NCBI RefSeq assembly: GCF_014522325.1
Contig: NZ_CP041983.1
Coordinates: 62,001-126,000, forward strand
Length of the DNA stretch: 64,000 nucleotides
From: Lactobacillus sp. PV012
GTDB taxonomy: Bacteria > Bacillota > Bacilli > Lactobacillales > Lactobacillaceae
Direction of reading: 5' to 3'
The stretch's first letter is position 1; each line of letters begins with the position of its first letter. Under the pieces are notes generated by a model, which saw nothing but the letters and a program-made list of their open reading frames with translations, was not told where the DNA came from and did not search any database. Of the stretch, positions 36,888 to 45,300 are shown one piece after another. A program made the translations under genes and the position numbers.

Positions 36888-37943
36888 ATGGGTAGAAAAA
36901 TGAATAATCCTTGGAGTAAACTAAAACAAAATGATCTATTAAGACGTTTTTTTGTACTTTTAATAATTGGAATAATTTTATATGAAGCACGAGCGATGAT
37001 TGATACAATTTTGCTGACATTCATCTTTACATATATTGTGATTCATATAATCAAAAAAGTTCAAAGTATAATTCCTCGCTTCCCGACGAAACTAATTGTG
37101 GGGATCATCTATCTTTTATTATTTGGATTGCTGTATTTTGTAGTCACTATTTATATTCCTTTGTTGGCTAAACAAATTACTAAAATTGTACGCTCAATGA
37201 TTAGTTTTTATCAAAGTCATCAAATGACAGGCATATTAAAAGATATTGAAAAATATATCAACCGAGAAGAAATAGTAAGTTCAGCTCGTCATGGGATGAA
37301 TTTTATTATTCATACAATTACAAATGTGGGTACTTTAACAGTTGCGTTATTGATGTCAGTATTTTTGAGTTTCTTTTATACTTTTGAATTGAAAAAAATG
37401 CATCAATTTTCAAATTTATTTGTAACAGAAGGAAGTTTTAAGTGGTTTTTTGAAGATTTAAAATTTTTAGGACAAAAATTTGCTGATACTTTTGGAGTAG
37501 TACTAGAAGCACAATTTTTTATTGCTATCTGTAATACAATTCTGACAATGATTGGACTAATTATATTGAAAATGCCGCAGATTGTGGCTTTAGGATTGAT
37601 GATCTTTGTTTTAAGTTTAATTCCAGTTGCAGGAGTTATAATTTCACTGATTCCCTTAAGTCTAGTCGCATATTCAGTAGGTGGTATAAAAGATGTAGTT
37701 TATATCTTAATTTTAATTTTGATCATTCATGCTATTGAAGCCTACTTTCTTAATCCAAAATTTATGGCTAGCAAAACTCAATTACCAATTTTTTATACTT
37801 TTTTGATTCTTTTAGTGGCTGAAAAATTCTGGGGAACTTGGGGGTTAATTGTGGGTGTACCACTTTTTACTTTCTTTATTGAATTAATTGGGATTAATCC
37901 GAGAAAAGATAAAAAGAAGAAACGAAAAACAAAAATTTTCTAG
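36888..37943 (+). CDS. AI-2E/PerM-family membrane permease
   Basis: 351 aa with seven to eight membrane segments. The arrangement of the UPF0118/AI-2E family is seen: an N-terminal two-helix group, an extracytoplasmic helical region (~90-150), and a C-terminal group with IVALGLMIFVLSLIPVAGVIISLIPLSLVAY and GTWGLIVGVPLFTF. Some relatives are Na+/H+ antiporters; the AI-2 export claim is weak. The start could also be ATG 36900. Its terminator was split by the nested IS that begins 24 bases after its stop. Confidence 0.82.
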   Translation: MGRKMNNPWSKLKQNDLLRRFFVLLIIGIILYEARAMIDTILLTFIFTYIVIHIIKKVQSIIPRFPTKLIVGIIYLLLFGLLYFVVTIYIPLLAKQITKIVRSMISFYQSHQMTGILKDIEKYINREEIVSSARHGMNFIIHTITNVGTLTVALLMSVFLSFFYTFELKKMHQFSNLFVTEGSFKWFFEDLKFLGQKFADTFGVVLEAQFFIAICNTILTMIGLIILKMPQIVALGLMIFVLSLIPVAGVIISLIPLSLVAYSVGGIKDVVYILILILIIHAIEAYFLNPKFMASKTQLPIFYTFLILLVAEKFWGTWGLIVGVPLFTFFIELIGINPRKDKKKKRKTKIF

Positions 37944-37944
37944 T

Positions 37945-37959
37945 AAAAAAGATATCTGG
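37945..37959 (+). terminator. Left half of an IS-split terminator
   Basis: AAAAAAGATATCTGG here is complementary to CCAGATATCTTTTT at 40941-40954. Removing the nested IS and one CAA copy leaves a 13-14 bp hairpin with a 10-base loop between the permease and the convergent ABC gene. Confidence 0.8.
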
Positions 37960-38037
37960 AAAACAATGAAGTGCCATAAGAAAGTTAGACACTTTATAAA
38001 ATTTTAAATACTTGATAATACACGATTTCTGTATTTT

Positions 38038-39504
38038 GATATGAACCCCGAAATTCGGACAAGAATTTCGAGGTTTTTTATTATGACTAAACTGTCTAAA
38101 CAAGATAAAATTGATATTTATAATAATTGGAAATATTACGGTAAATCTTCTCTTCAATTAGGAAAAGAATATGGAATTACCTCTGATAGTCTTAGATACT
38201 TATTTAAATTAATCGATAAATATGGATTAGAAATCCTAGATAAGCCCTATACTTTTTATTCAATAGAATTTAAAGAAAAGGCAATTAGAAGGGTTCTTTC
38301 AGGAGACGAAACTATGTCCCAAATATCATTAGATCTTGGTTTACGTAGTAGGGCCATGCTTTACAATTGGGTTCGCAAATACAAAGAAAATGGGTATAAT
38401 GTCATTAATCATAAGAAAGGTAGAAGATCTAATGCAGAACAAAGACAAACAGATTCAAGAACTTCAAAAGCAAATCAAGGACCTCAAACAAAAGAATTTA
38501 GAGCTTACTGTCGAGAACGAATTTATAAAAAAATTAGATGCCTTAGTGGCACAAAGAATCAGAAACCAAAAGCACAAGAAATAGTTTCTGCAGTCACACA
38601 GCTAAGGCAAGAACTTCATGTGACTGTGAGTTTTGTGCTTAAAGTGATCAATTCTAAACCTGACCTTCCTCACCTATCTAGGAGTAATTATTACTATGTT
38701 CAAGGACATGATGATAAAGATAGGAAAAACCAAAATATCATGGAAAGGATCAAAGAAGTATATGAAGAGCACAAACATCGCTACGGTTATAGAAGAATTA
38801 CTGCACAACTTCAACGTGAAGGACTTAAAATCAATCATAAGAAAGTAAAACGTCTAATGACTAAAATGCACTTATATGGCATTGCCATTAGACGTAAGCA
38901 TAAATATTCAAGCTATCGTGGAACTGTAGGTAAGATCAAAAGTAACTTGATTAAACGTAATTTCAAGTCTGTAATTCCAAATAAAAAGTGGTATTCAGAT
39001 GTGACGGAATTTCATTTGAATGGTGAAAAGCTTTATCTATCCCCAATTATGGACGGTTGCACACAAGAGATTGTCTCTTATACTCTAAGTCGTCATCCTG
39101 TTTTAAAGCAAGTAATGGATATGTTAAAGCTGGCCTATAAAAAGTATCCGGCCCTTAATGGTTTAGTATTTCATACTGATCAAGGCTGGCAATATCAACA
39201 TCCTCTCTTTCAATCATGGCTTAAAAATCATGGCATAACCCAAAGTATGTCACGTAAAGGTAATTCTTTAGATGATGGCATGATGGAGGGTTTCTTTGGC
39301 ATACTTAAAAGAGAAATGTTTTATGGATTCGAAAATAATTTTAGTAATTTAGATGAGTTAGAAGAAGCCATCAAAGAATATATTGAATATTACAATACTA
39401 AACGAATTAAAACTGTACTAAAAAATCGCACACCGATTGAATATCGGAATGCGATTATGAATCAAAGCTAATTAATAATATGTCCTAATTTTAGGGTTCA
39501 TATC
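38038..39504 (+). mobile_element. Inner IS3-family element (different type)
   Basis: 1,467 bp with perfect 11-bp terminal inverted repeats GATATGAACCC/GGGTTCATATC and a 5-bp target duplication ATTTT (38033-38037, 39505-39509). It lies inside OrfB of IS copy 2. It is unrelated in its ends and protein sequence to the host IS, so insertion came after the copy-2 event. Confidence 0.93.
38083..39471 (+). CDS. IS3-family transposase of the inner element (fused OrfA-OrfB frame)
   Basis: Continuous frame from MTKLSKQDKIDIYNNW. N-terminal helix-turn-helix domains run to about ...VINHKKGRRS (residue ~118). The next ~50 residues look out of frame. The integrase core follows with YGYRRITAQL, SDVTEFHL, HTDQGWQYQ and GMMEGFFGILKRE (DDE set). 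The leucine-rich coiled coil expected after GRRS is found one frame over, at about 38432-38584 (QNKDKQIQELQKQIKDLKQK), so one base appears to have been gained near 38431. The coordinates use ATG 38083. Confidence 0.82.
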   Translation: MTKLSKQDKIDIYNNWKYYGKSSLQLGKEYGITSDSLRYLFKLIDKYGLEILDKPYTFYSIEFKEKAIRRVLSGDETMSQISLDLGLRSRAMLYNWVRKYKENGYNVINHKKGRRSNAEQRQTDSRTSKANQGPQTKEFRAYCRERIYKKIRCLSGTKNQKPKAQEIVSAVTQLRQELHVTVSFVLKVINSKPDLPHLSRSNYYYVQGHDDKDRKNQNIMERIKEVYEEHKHRYGYRRITAQLQREGLKINHKKVKRLMTKMHLYGIAIRRKHKYSSYRGTVGKIKSNLIKRNFKSVIPNKKWYSDVTEFHLNGEKLYLSPIMDGCTQEIVSYTLSRHPVLKQVMDMLKLAYKKYPALNGLVFHTDQGWQYQHPLFQSWLKNHGITQSMSRKGNSLDDGMMEGFFGILKREMFYGFENNFSNLDELEEAIKEYIEYYNTKRIKTVLKNRTPIEYRNAIMNQS

Positions 39505-40344
39505 ATTTTACAGGAGTCGTGTATTTTAATTTATTGGAACGACGAATATTATTAAACCAAGTGACATACTTACTTAACACTTGCTTCATCTCTTCAAGAG
39601 AGCCAATCTTAAGTCGATTTAGGCATTCTCTTTTCATTAGGTTGAATATAGTTTCACCTGGCGCATTATCATGACAATTTCCTTTTCTAGACATGCTTTG
39701 TGTAATATTCATTTCTTTAAGACGGGCTTGATAACCAGCATTTTGATATTGAAAACCTTGATCAGAATGTAAAATTGGTCGTGCATCTTTTGGTAAATTT
39801 ACTTCAAGTTCATCAAGCATCCTATAAATAGTCTTCATCTCAGGAGAGTAACTAACTGCACAAGCCAGTATTTCCAGAGATGCTTCATCAACTATTGGTG
39901 AAATATAGACTTTTTTGCCATTAGTTAATTTGTATTCTGTTACATCGGTATGCAAGACCTTATAAGGGATAGTCTCATCAAAGATCTGATTAAGAATATT
40001 AGGAGCCTTTTTGCCAACGCTACCTTTATAAGAACTGTACTTAGCTGTATTCTTATGATAAATCATGGTTTTAATACCCATATCACGCATAATTTTACGA
40101 ACAGTTTCCTTAGCAAGATTGATACCAGTATCTTTTAAAGCGCCCCAAATACGCCGATAACCGTATGTTTCATTACTTTCATCATAATAAATATGATTAA
40201 TTTCTTTCTTAACTTTAGCGTATCTATCGCACTTATTAATTCGATTTTTTAAGTTATCATAATATGTTTTTCGATTAAGCTTAAGCAGACTAAATAAGGT
40301 ATTCAGCTTTACAGTTGGCACTTTAGCCCGAATATCCTTGATAA

Positions 40345-40881
40345 TTAGCGTTTTTTCTTTGTTGGATAGCGAGGATAACGGGCAGCCACTTTTTTTAAGA
40401 CAAGATTCTCCAGTTTTAATTTTTCGATTTCCGCTTCTTGTTTAATAATCTTCTCTTCATATTTTTGCTTCTCACTAAGTTTTATCTTTTGAGCTTGTTT
40501 CTTTTTAGGTTTCTTAGGCATTTTGGATGGATGTCCTTTCTGCTTAGGAAGTAAACCAGCCATACCTTCTTTTTTAAATTTATTAACCCAAGTGTAAACC
40601 TGAGAAGAATTTATATTGAACTTGGCAGCTACCGGAGTTATTCCTAAATTAGGATTATTTAAATAATAGCGTACCACATTTAACTTAAACTCAGGAGAAT
40701 AGTTCATCTTCTTATGTTTAATTTTAAGAGATTCAAGGCCATTTTCATCAGCCTGATGAATCCATTTATATACCATAGAGTAAGGAATATTGTACTTTCT
40801 ACTTAATCCCTTTATTGAATCTTGATGATTAAAGAATTCAGAAACAATCTTAATTTTGAACCCATTAGAATATTTAGTCAT
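40345..40881 (-). CDS. IS3-family transposase OrfA (copy 2)
   Basis: Encodes the same 178 residues as OrfA of copy 1 at 17270, with two helix-turn-helix units and a C-terminal coiled coil. It is intact, though its partner OrfB is broken. Such an OrfA alone can act as an inhibitor of transposition in IS3-family elements (family knowledge, not shown here). Confidence 0.88.
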   Translation of the reverse strand: MTKYSNGFKIKIVSEFFNHQDSIKGLSRKYNIPYSMVYKWIHQADENGLESLKIKHKKMNYSPEFKLNVVRYYLNNPNLGITPVAAKFNINSSQVYTWVNKFKKEGMAGLLPKQKGHPSKMPKKPKKKQAQKIKLSEKQKYEEKIIKQEAEIEKLKLENLVLKKVAARYPRYPTKKKR

Positions 40882-40940
40882 AAAAAATACCTCACAATCG
40901 TTAGATCTATGTCTAACAATTATGAGGCACTTCACAACGA

Positions 40941-40954
40941 CCAGATATCTTTTT
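40941..40954 (-). terminator. Right half of the IS-split terminator
   Basis: CCAGATATCTTTTT is the partner of 37945-37959 and overlaps the stop codon of the ABC ATPase gene. Without the other arm nearby it no longer forms the original hairpin. Confidence 0.78.
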
Positions 40955-41717
40955 AGTTAGCAAAATATTTTAAAATCTTTTCTTCGGTTAAATTATTTCT
41001 TTCTTGTCCTGTAACATCTAAAACAACTTGTCCGTCCTTTAAAATTAGGGTGCGATTACCATATAATAAAGCATCTTTAAGTTGATGAGTGATCATAATA
41101 CAAGTTAAATTATCTTTTTTAACTACTTTATCTGTCAATTCTAATAATCCGCGACTTGTATTGGGATCTAAAGCAGCAGTATGCTCATCGAGCAAGAGCA
41201 CATCTGGCCGAGTAATAGTAGCCATTAAAAAACTAAGTGTTTGACGTTGCCCACCAGATAAATTACCTGCAAAGGTATTTAACCGATCCTGTAACCCATT
41301 AGGAAGTTGGGCGGTTTTTTCTTTGAAGAAGTCCAGCTGTTGGTCAAGTTTTCTTAACTTTAAGGTGCGGCGTTGGCCACGCTTAGTAGCTAGTAATAAG
41401 TTTTCAGCTACTGTCATTCTAGGTGCGGTTCCCATTTTCGGGTCTTGAAAAACTTGAGCAATATATTTTGTTCTTTTGACATCGTTTAAGCGAGTAATAT
41501 TTTTTCCTTTAAGAAAAACTTCACCACTAGCTGGCATTAAGGAGCCATTGATAACATTTAATAAAGTAGATTTTCCTGCCCCATTAGTTCCGAGTAAGGT
41601 CACAAAGTCTCCTTGATGAAGAGTAAGATTTAAATTTTTTAGGATCTTTTTTTCATCACTGCTGCCCGCATTAACAACGGTGTTAATATTTTTAAGTTTT
41701 AAAATCTCTTGGTTCAT
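40953..41717 (-). CDS. ABC transporter ATP-binding protein (TrpXYZ-like importer)
   Basis: 254 aa. Walker A LLGTNGAGKSTLL, signature LSGGQRQTLSFLM, Walker B DVLLLDEHTAALDP and the switch His in IMITHQ are all intact. It is third gene of a three-gene operon: its ATG overlaps the permease stop by four bases (ATGA). It energises uptake of the substrate bound by the lipid-anchored or secreted binding protein encoded first. Its terminator is destroyed by the nested IS. Confidence 0.9.
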   Translation of the reverse strand: MNQEILKLKNINTVVNAGSSDEKKILKNLNLTLHQGDFVTLLGTNGAGKSTLLNVINGSLMPASGEVFLKGKNITRLNDVKRTKYIAQVFQDPKMGTAPRMTVAENLLLATKRGQRRTLKLRKLDQQLDFFKEKTAQLPNGLQDRLNTFAGNLSGGQRQTLSFLMATITRPDVLLLDEHTAALDPNTSRGLLELTDKVVKKDNLTCIMITHQLKDALLYGNRTLILKDGQVVLDVTGQERNNLTEEKILKYFAN

Positions 41718-42610
41718 GGCTTTTCTACTCCTTTCTTAATTGATTTACGTAAATGAAATTTATTTTCAAAAAGTGGCAACATTAAGCAAATTGCTAAAAT
41801 GATTGCTGAGAGTAATTTAAAGTCATTAGTACTAAATCCGAGTTGTAAAACAATTAATAAAACAAAGCGATAAAGAATGCTACCGACGACAACAGCAATT
41901 AAACGTGCTGTTAACGAAAGATTGCGATAAAAAACTTCTCCGATGATAATTGCAGCTAGTCCAATAACAATTGTCCCGATTCCTTGGTTAACATCAGCGT
42001 AACCACTATTTTGGGCGATGAGGCCACCACTTAGCCCAATTAAACCATTTGAAATCATGAGGCCTAAAATCTTCATGTTATCAGTATTAATTCCTAGAGA
42101 ACGAGCCATTTTTTCATTGTCACCAGTTGCAATAAAACTTTGTCCCAATTCTGTATTAAGAAACAAAGCAACCAAAATTACAATTACTACTGCAGCGATT
42201 AAACCAACTGTTACACTGGCAAACCCATCTGGCAAATTAGCTAAAAACTTTCCACTAAAAAGTGTGGCATGGTTTAAAAGTCCAACATTAGCTTTACCTA
42301 AAATGTGGAGGTTAACTGAGTAAATTCCTGTCATGGTCAAAATTCCTGCTAGTAAAACTGGAATTTTCCCTTTGGTATAAAGTAAACCAGTGACTGCTCC
42401 AGTGATTAAACCAGCAATAAAAGAAAGCAGGGTAGCAACCCAAGGATTAACGCCGTGGACTAAAGAACTCACACAAACAGCTGCACCAAAAGGAAAAGTT
42501 CCTTCAACAGTCATATCAGCAATATCTAAAATTCGAAAACTTAAGTAAAGACCTAAAGCTAAAATTGCCCAAATTAATCCTTGACCAATGGTTGAGGTAA
42601 TTAAACTCAT
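41714..42610 (-). CDS. ABC transporter permease (TrpXYZ-like importer)
   Basis: 298 aa with eight to nine membrane segments in the branched-chain-amino-acid/COG4120 permease fold (LGLYLSFRILDIADMTVEGTFPFGAAVCV near the start; GLMISNGLIGLSGGLIAQNSGYADVNQGIGTIVIGLAAIIIGE). It overlaps the binding-protein stop and the ATPase start by ATGA, so the three proteins are translationally coupled. Confidence 0.88.
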   Translation of the reverse strand: MSLITSTIGQGLIWAILALGLYLSFRILDIADMTVEGTFPFGAAVCVSSLVHGVNPWVATLLSFIAGLITGAVTGLLYTKGKIPVLLAGILTMTGIYSVNLHILGKANVGLLNHATLFSGKFLANLPDGFASVTVGLIAAVVIVILVALFLNTELGQSFIATGDNEKMARSLGINTDNMKILGLMISNGLIGLSGGLIAQNSGYADVNQGIGTIVIGLAAIIIGEVFYRNLSLTARLIAVVVGSILYRFVLLIVLQLGFSTNDFKLLSAIILAICLMLPLFENKFHLRKSIKKGVEKP

Positions 42611-43605
42611 TTAATAATACTTCCTTTCTTTTGTGCTTGTTTAATAATTGCGGTTGGAATTTGAAGATGCAACTCATTTGCAGCTTTTTCGTTGATGATT
42701 GTGGAATAGCTGTGGATAACTTTAACTGGAATTTCGCTAGGATTTTTTCCTTTTAAAACTTCAGCAGCAATTTTTCCAGTAGCTTTTCCCATATCAAATT
42801 GGCTAACATAAGTTGCAGCAACCCCACCACTTTTTACCATTGCATCAACGGCCGGGAAAACGGGTAGGTGAGCTTGATTAGTGATTTTAATTAAGCTCGA
42901 AAATCCTGAAGCTACTGTATTATCAGTTGGGACATAAACTGCTTGAACTTGGCCAGCCATGGTTTGAGCTACTTGCTGGATATCATTGGTTGAAGTAATA
43001 GTATAGGGATGCACACGTAGCTTACGTTGCTGGGCAAGTCTTTTGAATTCTTTGAATTCTGAGGTAGAAGAATCATCACTTGAAGTATAAAGAACGCCAA
43101 TGTCTTTTAATTTAGGAAGAAAAGCTTGAATTAAATCGAGTTGTTGCTTAATTGGTTGCATATCTTTAACTCCAGTAACTTTTCCACCGGGATGTTCTAG
43201 ACTATGGACAAGTCCACTACCAATTGGATCACTGATTGCTCCCATAATAACTGGTGTTTTTCCTGGCTCATTAGCTAGTGCTTGAGCAGCTGGAGTAGCA
43301 ATACCAATAGTAACTTTAGCGTTTTTTTGAATAAAACGGTCACTCATTGATTTTAAGTTGCTTTGATCTCCTTGGGCATTTTCAAAATCAATAGTAATGT
43401 TTTTGTGGTTAACGTACCCATCTTCTTTAAGTCCAGCAATAATTCCACGATGGATTTCATCTAAAGAGGGATGGCTAACAGTTTGTAAAATTCCCACTAT
43501 TGGTTTACTAGCAGAATTATTAGTAGCATTATCGTTGGATTCAACAAAAAATGCTGTTATTAAAAATATAAATAAAAGTATGATAGTTGTGACTAATTTT
43601 TTCAT
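42607..43605 (-). CDS. ABC transporter substrate-binding protein (ABC_sub_bind, TrpX-like)
   Basis: 332-aa extracytoplasmic receptor with an N-terminal hydrophobic signal (KKLVTTIILLFIFLITAFFVE, no lipobox Cys). The COG2984 fold follows: VGILQTVSHPSLDEIHRGIIAGLKEDGY, then TIGIATPAAQALA and MGAISDPIGSGLV. The ATG at 43605 is fixed by GGAG eight bases upstream. This family includes tryptophan/tyrosine importers, and the leader here encodes a Trp-containing peptide, which supports tryptophan. Substrate is inference. Confidence 0.85.
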   Translation of the reverse strand: MKKLVTTIILLFIFLITAFFVESNDNATNNSASKPIVGILQTVSHPSLDEIHRGIIAGLKEDGYVNHKNITIDFENAQGDQSNLKSMSDRFIQKNAKVTIGIATPAAQALANEPGKTPVIMGAISDPIGSGLVHSLEHPGGKVTGVKDMQPIKQQLDLIQAFLPKLKDIGVLYTSSDDSSTSEFKEFKRLAQQRKLRVHPYTITSTNDIQQVAQTMAGQVQAVYVPTDNTVASGFSSLIKITNQAHLPVFPAVDAMVKSGGVAATYVSQFDMGKATGKIAAEVLKGKNPSEIPVKVIHSYSTIINEKAANELHLQIPTAIIKQAQKKGSIIK

Positions 43606-43621
43606 ATAAATAGCTCCAAGT

Positions 43622-43656
43622 AAAAAAGCATCCCCTGCTAATAAAACAGGAGATGC
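43622..43656 (-). terminator. Leader terminator 2 of the Trp-type ABC operon
   Basis: Minus strand GCATCTCCTG (43656-43647) pairs with CAGGGGATGC (43637-43628), followed by TTTTTTAC. It ends 17 bases before the ATG of the binding-protein gene. Confidence 0.82.
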
Positions 43657-43666
43657 AGTAAAAGCA

Positions 43667-43705
43667 AAACCCGCAGCAGGGTAAAAAGATACTCTGTGCG
43701 GGTTT
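43667..43705 (-). terminator. Leader hairpin/terminator 1 of the Trp-type ABC operon
   Basis: AAACCCGCA (43705-43697) and TGCGGGTTT (43675-43667) form a perfect 9-bp stem followed by TGCTTTTAC. Its 5' arm is partly shared with a possible pairing to the upstream hairpin. Confidence 0.65.
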
Positions 43706-43727
43706 AAATTATAAAAGAAAATTACCA

Positions 43728-43761
43728 GCACAGATACGAAACCTACTTGGGTCGTATCTGT
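43728..43761 (-). promoter_or_regulatory. Upstream leader hairpin of the Trp-type ABC operon
   Basis: ACAGATACGA (43761-43752) and TCGTATCTGT (43739-43730) are perfect 10-bp arms. The 3' arm plus GC (GTATCTGTGC) can also pair seven bases and three more after a bulge with GCACAGAGTAT (43699-43689), which includes the end of terminator 1's 5' arm. Confidence 0.6.
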
Positions 43762-43776
43762 TTACCAGAAACAACC

Positions 43777-43818
43777 CTAATGCTGGAATTGCCAACGAAG
43801 ATTTGTTTGAGCTTGCAT
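43777..43818 (-). CDS. Trp-containing leader peptide (13 aa)
   Basis: ATG CAA ... TGG CAA TTC CAG CAT TAG encodes MQAQTNLRWQFQH. AAAGGA lies eight bases before the ATG. The Trp codon is ninth, shortly before the stop, and hairpins follow. A control peptide sensing Trp-tRNA is the simplest reading; there is no T-box sequence in the leader. Confidence 0.6.
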   Translation of the reverse strand: MQAQTNLRWQFQH

Positions 43819-43860
43819 AGTAATTTTCCTTTCTAAGAAATTGATTTAATATTTGATTTT

Positions 43861-43888
43861 ATTATATCAATTATTTTTTTTAATTCAA
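43861..43888 (-). promoter_or_regulatory. Promoter of the Trp-type ABC operon
   Basis: Minus strand TTGAAT (43888-43883), 16 bases, TATAAT (43866-43861) with extended TGA; predicted start about 35 bases before the leader peptide. Confidence 0.65.
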
Positions 43889-43895
43889 ATATATT

Positions 43896-45236
43896 TTAGA
43901 CTTTAAAGCCCATCTGTTTTCTCAAACTAGCATACAGTGGACGCCCACCTAAGGTTGAAAGAACTACTGAAGCAATAAAGACAGCCATAATCATAGGTAA
44001 CACTTGCTCTACGGTTCCTACGATTTCTGTCAAAAGCATGATTGCAGTAAAGGGAGCATGAAGACAGGCCCCTAGGTAGGCAGCCATCGATACAATAATA
44101 ATGTTAGTATAATTTGCACTGGGAATTAAGTGAAGGTGGATTAAAATAGTAGAAAAAATTAATCCTAAAAGCGAGCCTAAAACTAAATTGGGCATAAAAA
44201 TCCCACCTGGTAAGGAACTGGCATAACAAATCATTGAAAAAATAAAACGTAAAATGAAGAAAATAATTGGAATTAATAACCAGGTCAGATCACCTAAACG
44301 TTCTTGTTTAACAATGATGGGATTGTGGTAGAGAATATCGATTAAAGAATGGGATCCTCCTAAGGTCCGAGGAAAAATTAATCCGATGGGGATAACTAAA
44401 AGAAAAGGAATAATACTATGATATTGACGTGGAATGATTTTTAATTTGCTAAAAATCCATTTAGCATTGAGCAAACTCCACTGGTATGAATAAGCCAGAA
44501 GACCAGCCCCAATTCCTACTAATACTAATGACCAATAAGAAGAAACAGGTAATTTATGGGCGATGGGCAAATAGAGTACGGGGCGATTTCCAAAGAAAAT
44601 CAAAGTAACTAAATCAGCAGAGGCAGCCGCAGCTAGTGCAGTCAGTACTTCTTTGGGTTTAAACGAAGAAGAAATTTCTTCAACTAAGAAGAAAACACCT
44701 GCAAAAGGAGCACTAACAGCTGCACTTAAACCAGCTGCAATTCCAGCATATTGCAGAATTTTAGTATCTTGCGGCGGATTAGTATAAAAGAAATCATTTG
44801 CATAACCAGTCGCAATCATTGCTCCCATTTCAATACAAGGACCTTCACGACCTAAGAATAATCCAGGTGCAAGGGCTAAAAGAGTCCCAATAAATTTGCG
44901 CCAAAGAATTGTAAACCAAGGCATGGAATTTTCATCTAAGAGCATGGCTTGAAGTTGGGGAATTCCTGAACCAGCCAAATTATTAATTTGTGGCTTAATA
45001 ATTTGTCCCACTACAAAACAGAGCAAGATGGTAAAGATAATGAATGGAAGTATCCAAACTGGGTGGGAAGATAAATAAGGATACAAAACATACAATAATT
45101 TGATACTGTGATCTAATAGAATTCTAAAAATGCTGACAACAAGTCCAATACTCAAACCTATGAAAATACCTTGGCCTAATATTCTTAATATAGTAGAGGT
45201 AAAAGGCTTAGCGAGAATTTTTTTCGCAGGTAACAC
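43896..45236 (-). CDS. ClC-family chloride channel/exchanger
   Basis: 446-aa membrane protein with the ClC selectivity-filter motifs GSGIPQ, GREGPCIEMGA and the GGIFMP-type segment (LPGGIFMPNLVLGSLLG). GREGP contains the gating Glu found in both exchangers and channels, and there is no cytoplasmic CBS domain. I use the GTG at 45236 because AGAGG lies six bases upstream. The longer frame to 45293 would run through the predicted -10 (TATAAT, 45275-45270). Whether it carries Cl- or F- is not decided by the sequence; the standard GSGIP/GREGP motifs favour Cl-. Confidence 0.88.
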   Translation of the reverse strand: MLPAKKILAKPFTSTILRILGQGIFIGLSIGLVVSIFRILLDHSIKLLYVLYPYLSSHPVWILPFIIFTILLCFVVGQIIKPQINNLAGSGIPQLQAMLLDENSMPWFTILWRKFIGTLLALAPGLFLGREGPCIEMGAMIATGYANDFFYTNPPQDTKILQYAGIAAGLSAAVSAPFAGVFFLVEEISSSFKPKEVLTALAAAASADLVTLIFFGNRPVLYLPIAHKLPVSSYWSLVLVGIGAGLLAYSYQWSLLNAKWIFSKLKIIPRQYHSIIPFLLVIPIGLIFPRTLGGSHSLIDILYHNPIIVKQERLGDLTWLLIPIIFFILRFIFSMICYASSLPGGIFMPNLVLGSLLGLIFSTILIHLHLIPSANYTNIIIVSMAAYLGACLHAPFTAIMLLTEIVGTVEQVLPMIMAVFIASVVLSTLGGRPLYASLRKQMGFKV

Positions 45237-45269
45237 AAAATTCCTCTTTTCTAATGAAATACTTAGAAT

Positions 45270-45300
45270 ATTATATAGCGACACCTGTTTCATATGAAAC
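45270..45300 (-). promoter_or_regulatory. clc promoter with palindromic operator
   Basis: TATAAT (45275-45270) and TTCATA (45298-45293) at 17-base spacing. GTTTCATATGAAAC (45287-45300) is a perfect 14-bp palindrome covering the -35, a likely repressor site. The remaining gap to 45494 shows no gene or repeat. Confidence 0.55.

Larger units (their letters stand above)
38004..40321 (-). pseudogene. Transposase OrfB of IS copy 2, split by the inner IS
   Basis: The catalytic frame starts at 40321 and is identical to copy 1 OrfB through ...KYTTPVK at about 39507. It is then cut by the element at 38038-39504. The last codons (YRNRVLSSI, stop at 38004) lie on the other side. The lost tail is only about nine residues beyond the DDE core, so the truncated protein might keep some activity. 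Confidence 0.9.
37967..40934 (-). mobile_element. IS3-family element, copy 2, interrupted by another IS
   Basis: Same ends as the element at 17217 (TGAAGTGCCATAAG at 37967, ...TATGAGGCACTTCA ending 40934) in reverse orientation, flanked by CAA duplications (37964-37966, 40935-40937). The span is 2,968 bp. Subtracting the 1,467-bp inner element and its 5-bp duplication gives 1,496 bp, exactly the size of copy 1. OrfA is intact, OrfB is split near its 3' end. Confidence 0.93.

Noticed and set aside
36888..37943. Calling the permease an AI-2 exporter
   Set aside because: The family name rests on one member; many relatives have other functions and nothing nearby links it to quorum sensing.
42607..43731. 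374-aa version of the ABC binding protein starting at 43731
   Set aside because: The extra 42 residues are translated from the terminator hairpins of the leader; the ATG at 43605 has the ribosome-binding site and signal peptide.
43622..43850. T-box riboswitch in front of the ABC operon
   Set aside because: No T-box sequence (GGTGGNACCGCG-like) or specifier loop could be found; the leader instead has a translated short frame and terminators.
43896..45293. 465-aa version of the ClC protein starting at 45293
   Set aside because: Its first codons cover the predicted promoter; GTG 45236 has a good ribosome-binding site.
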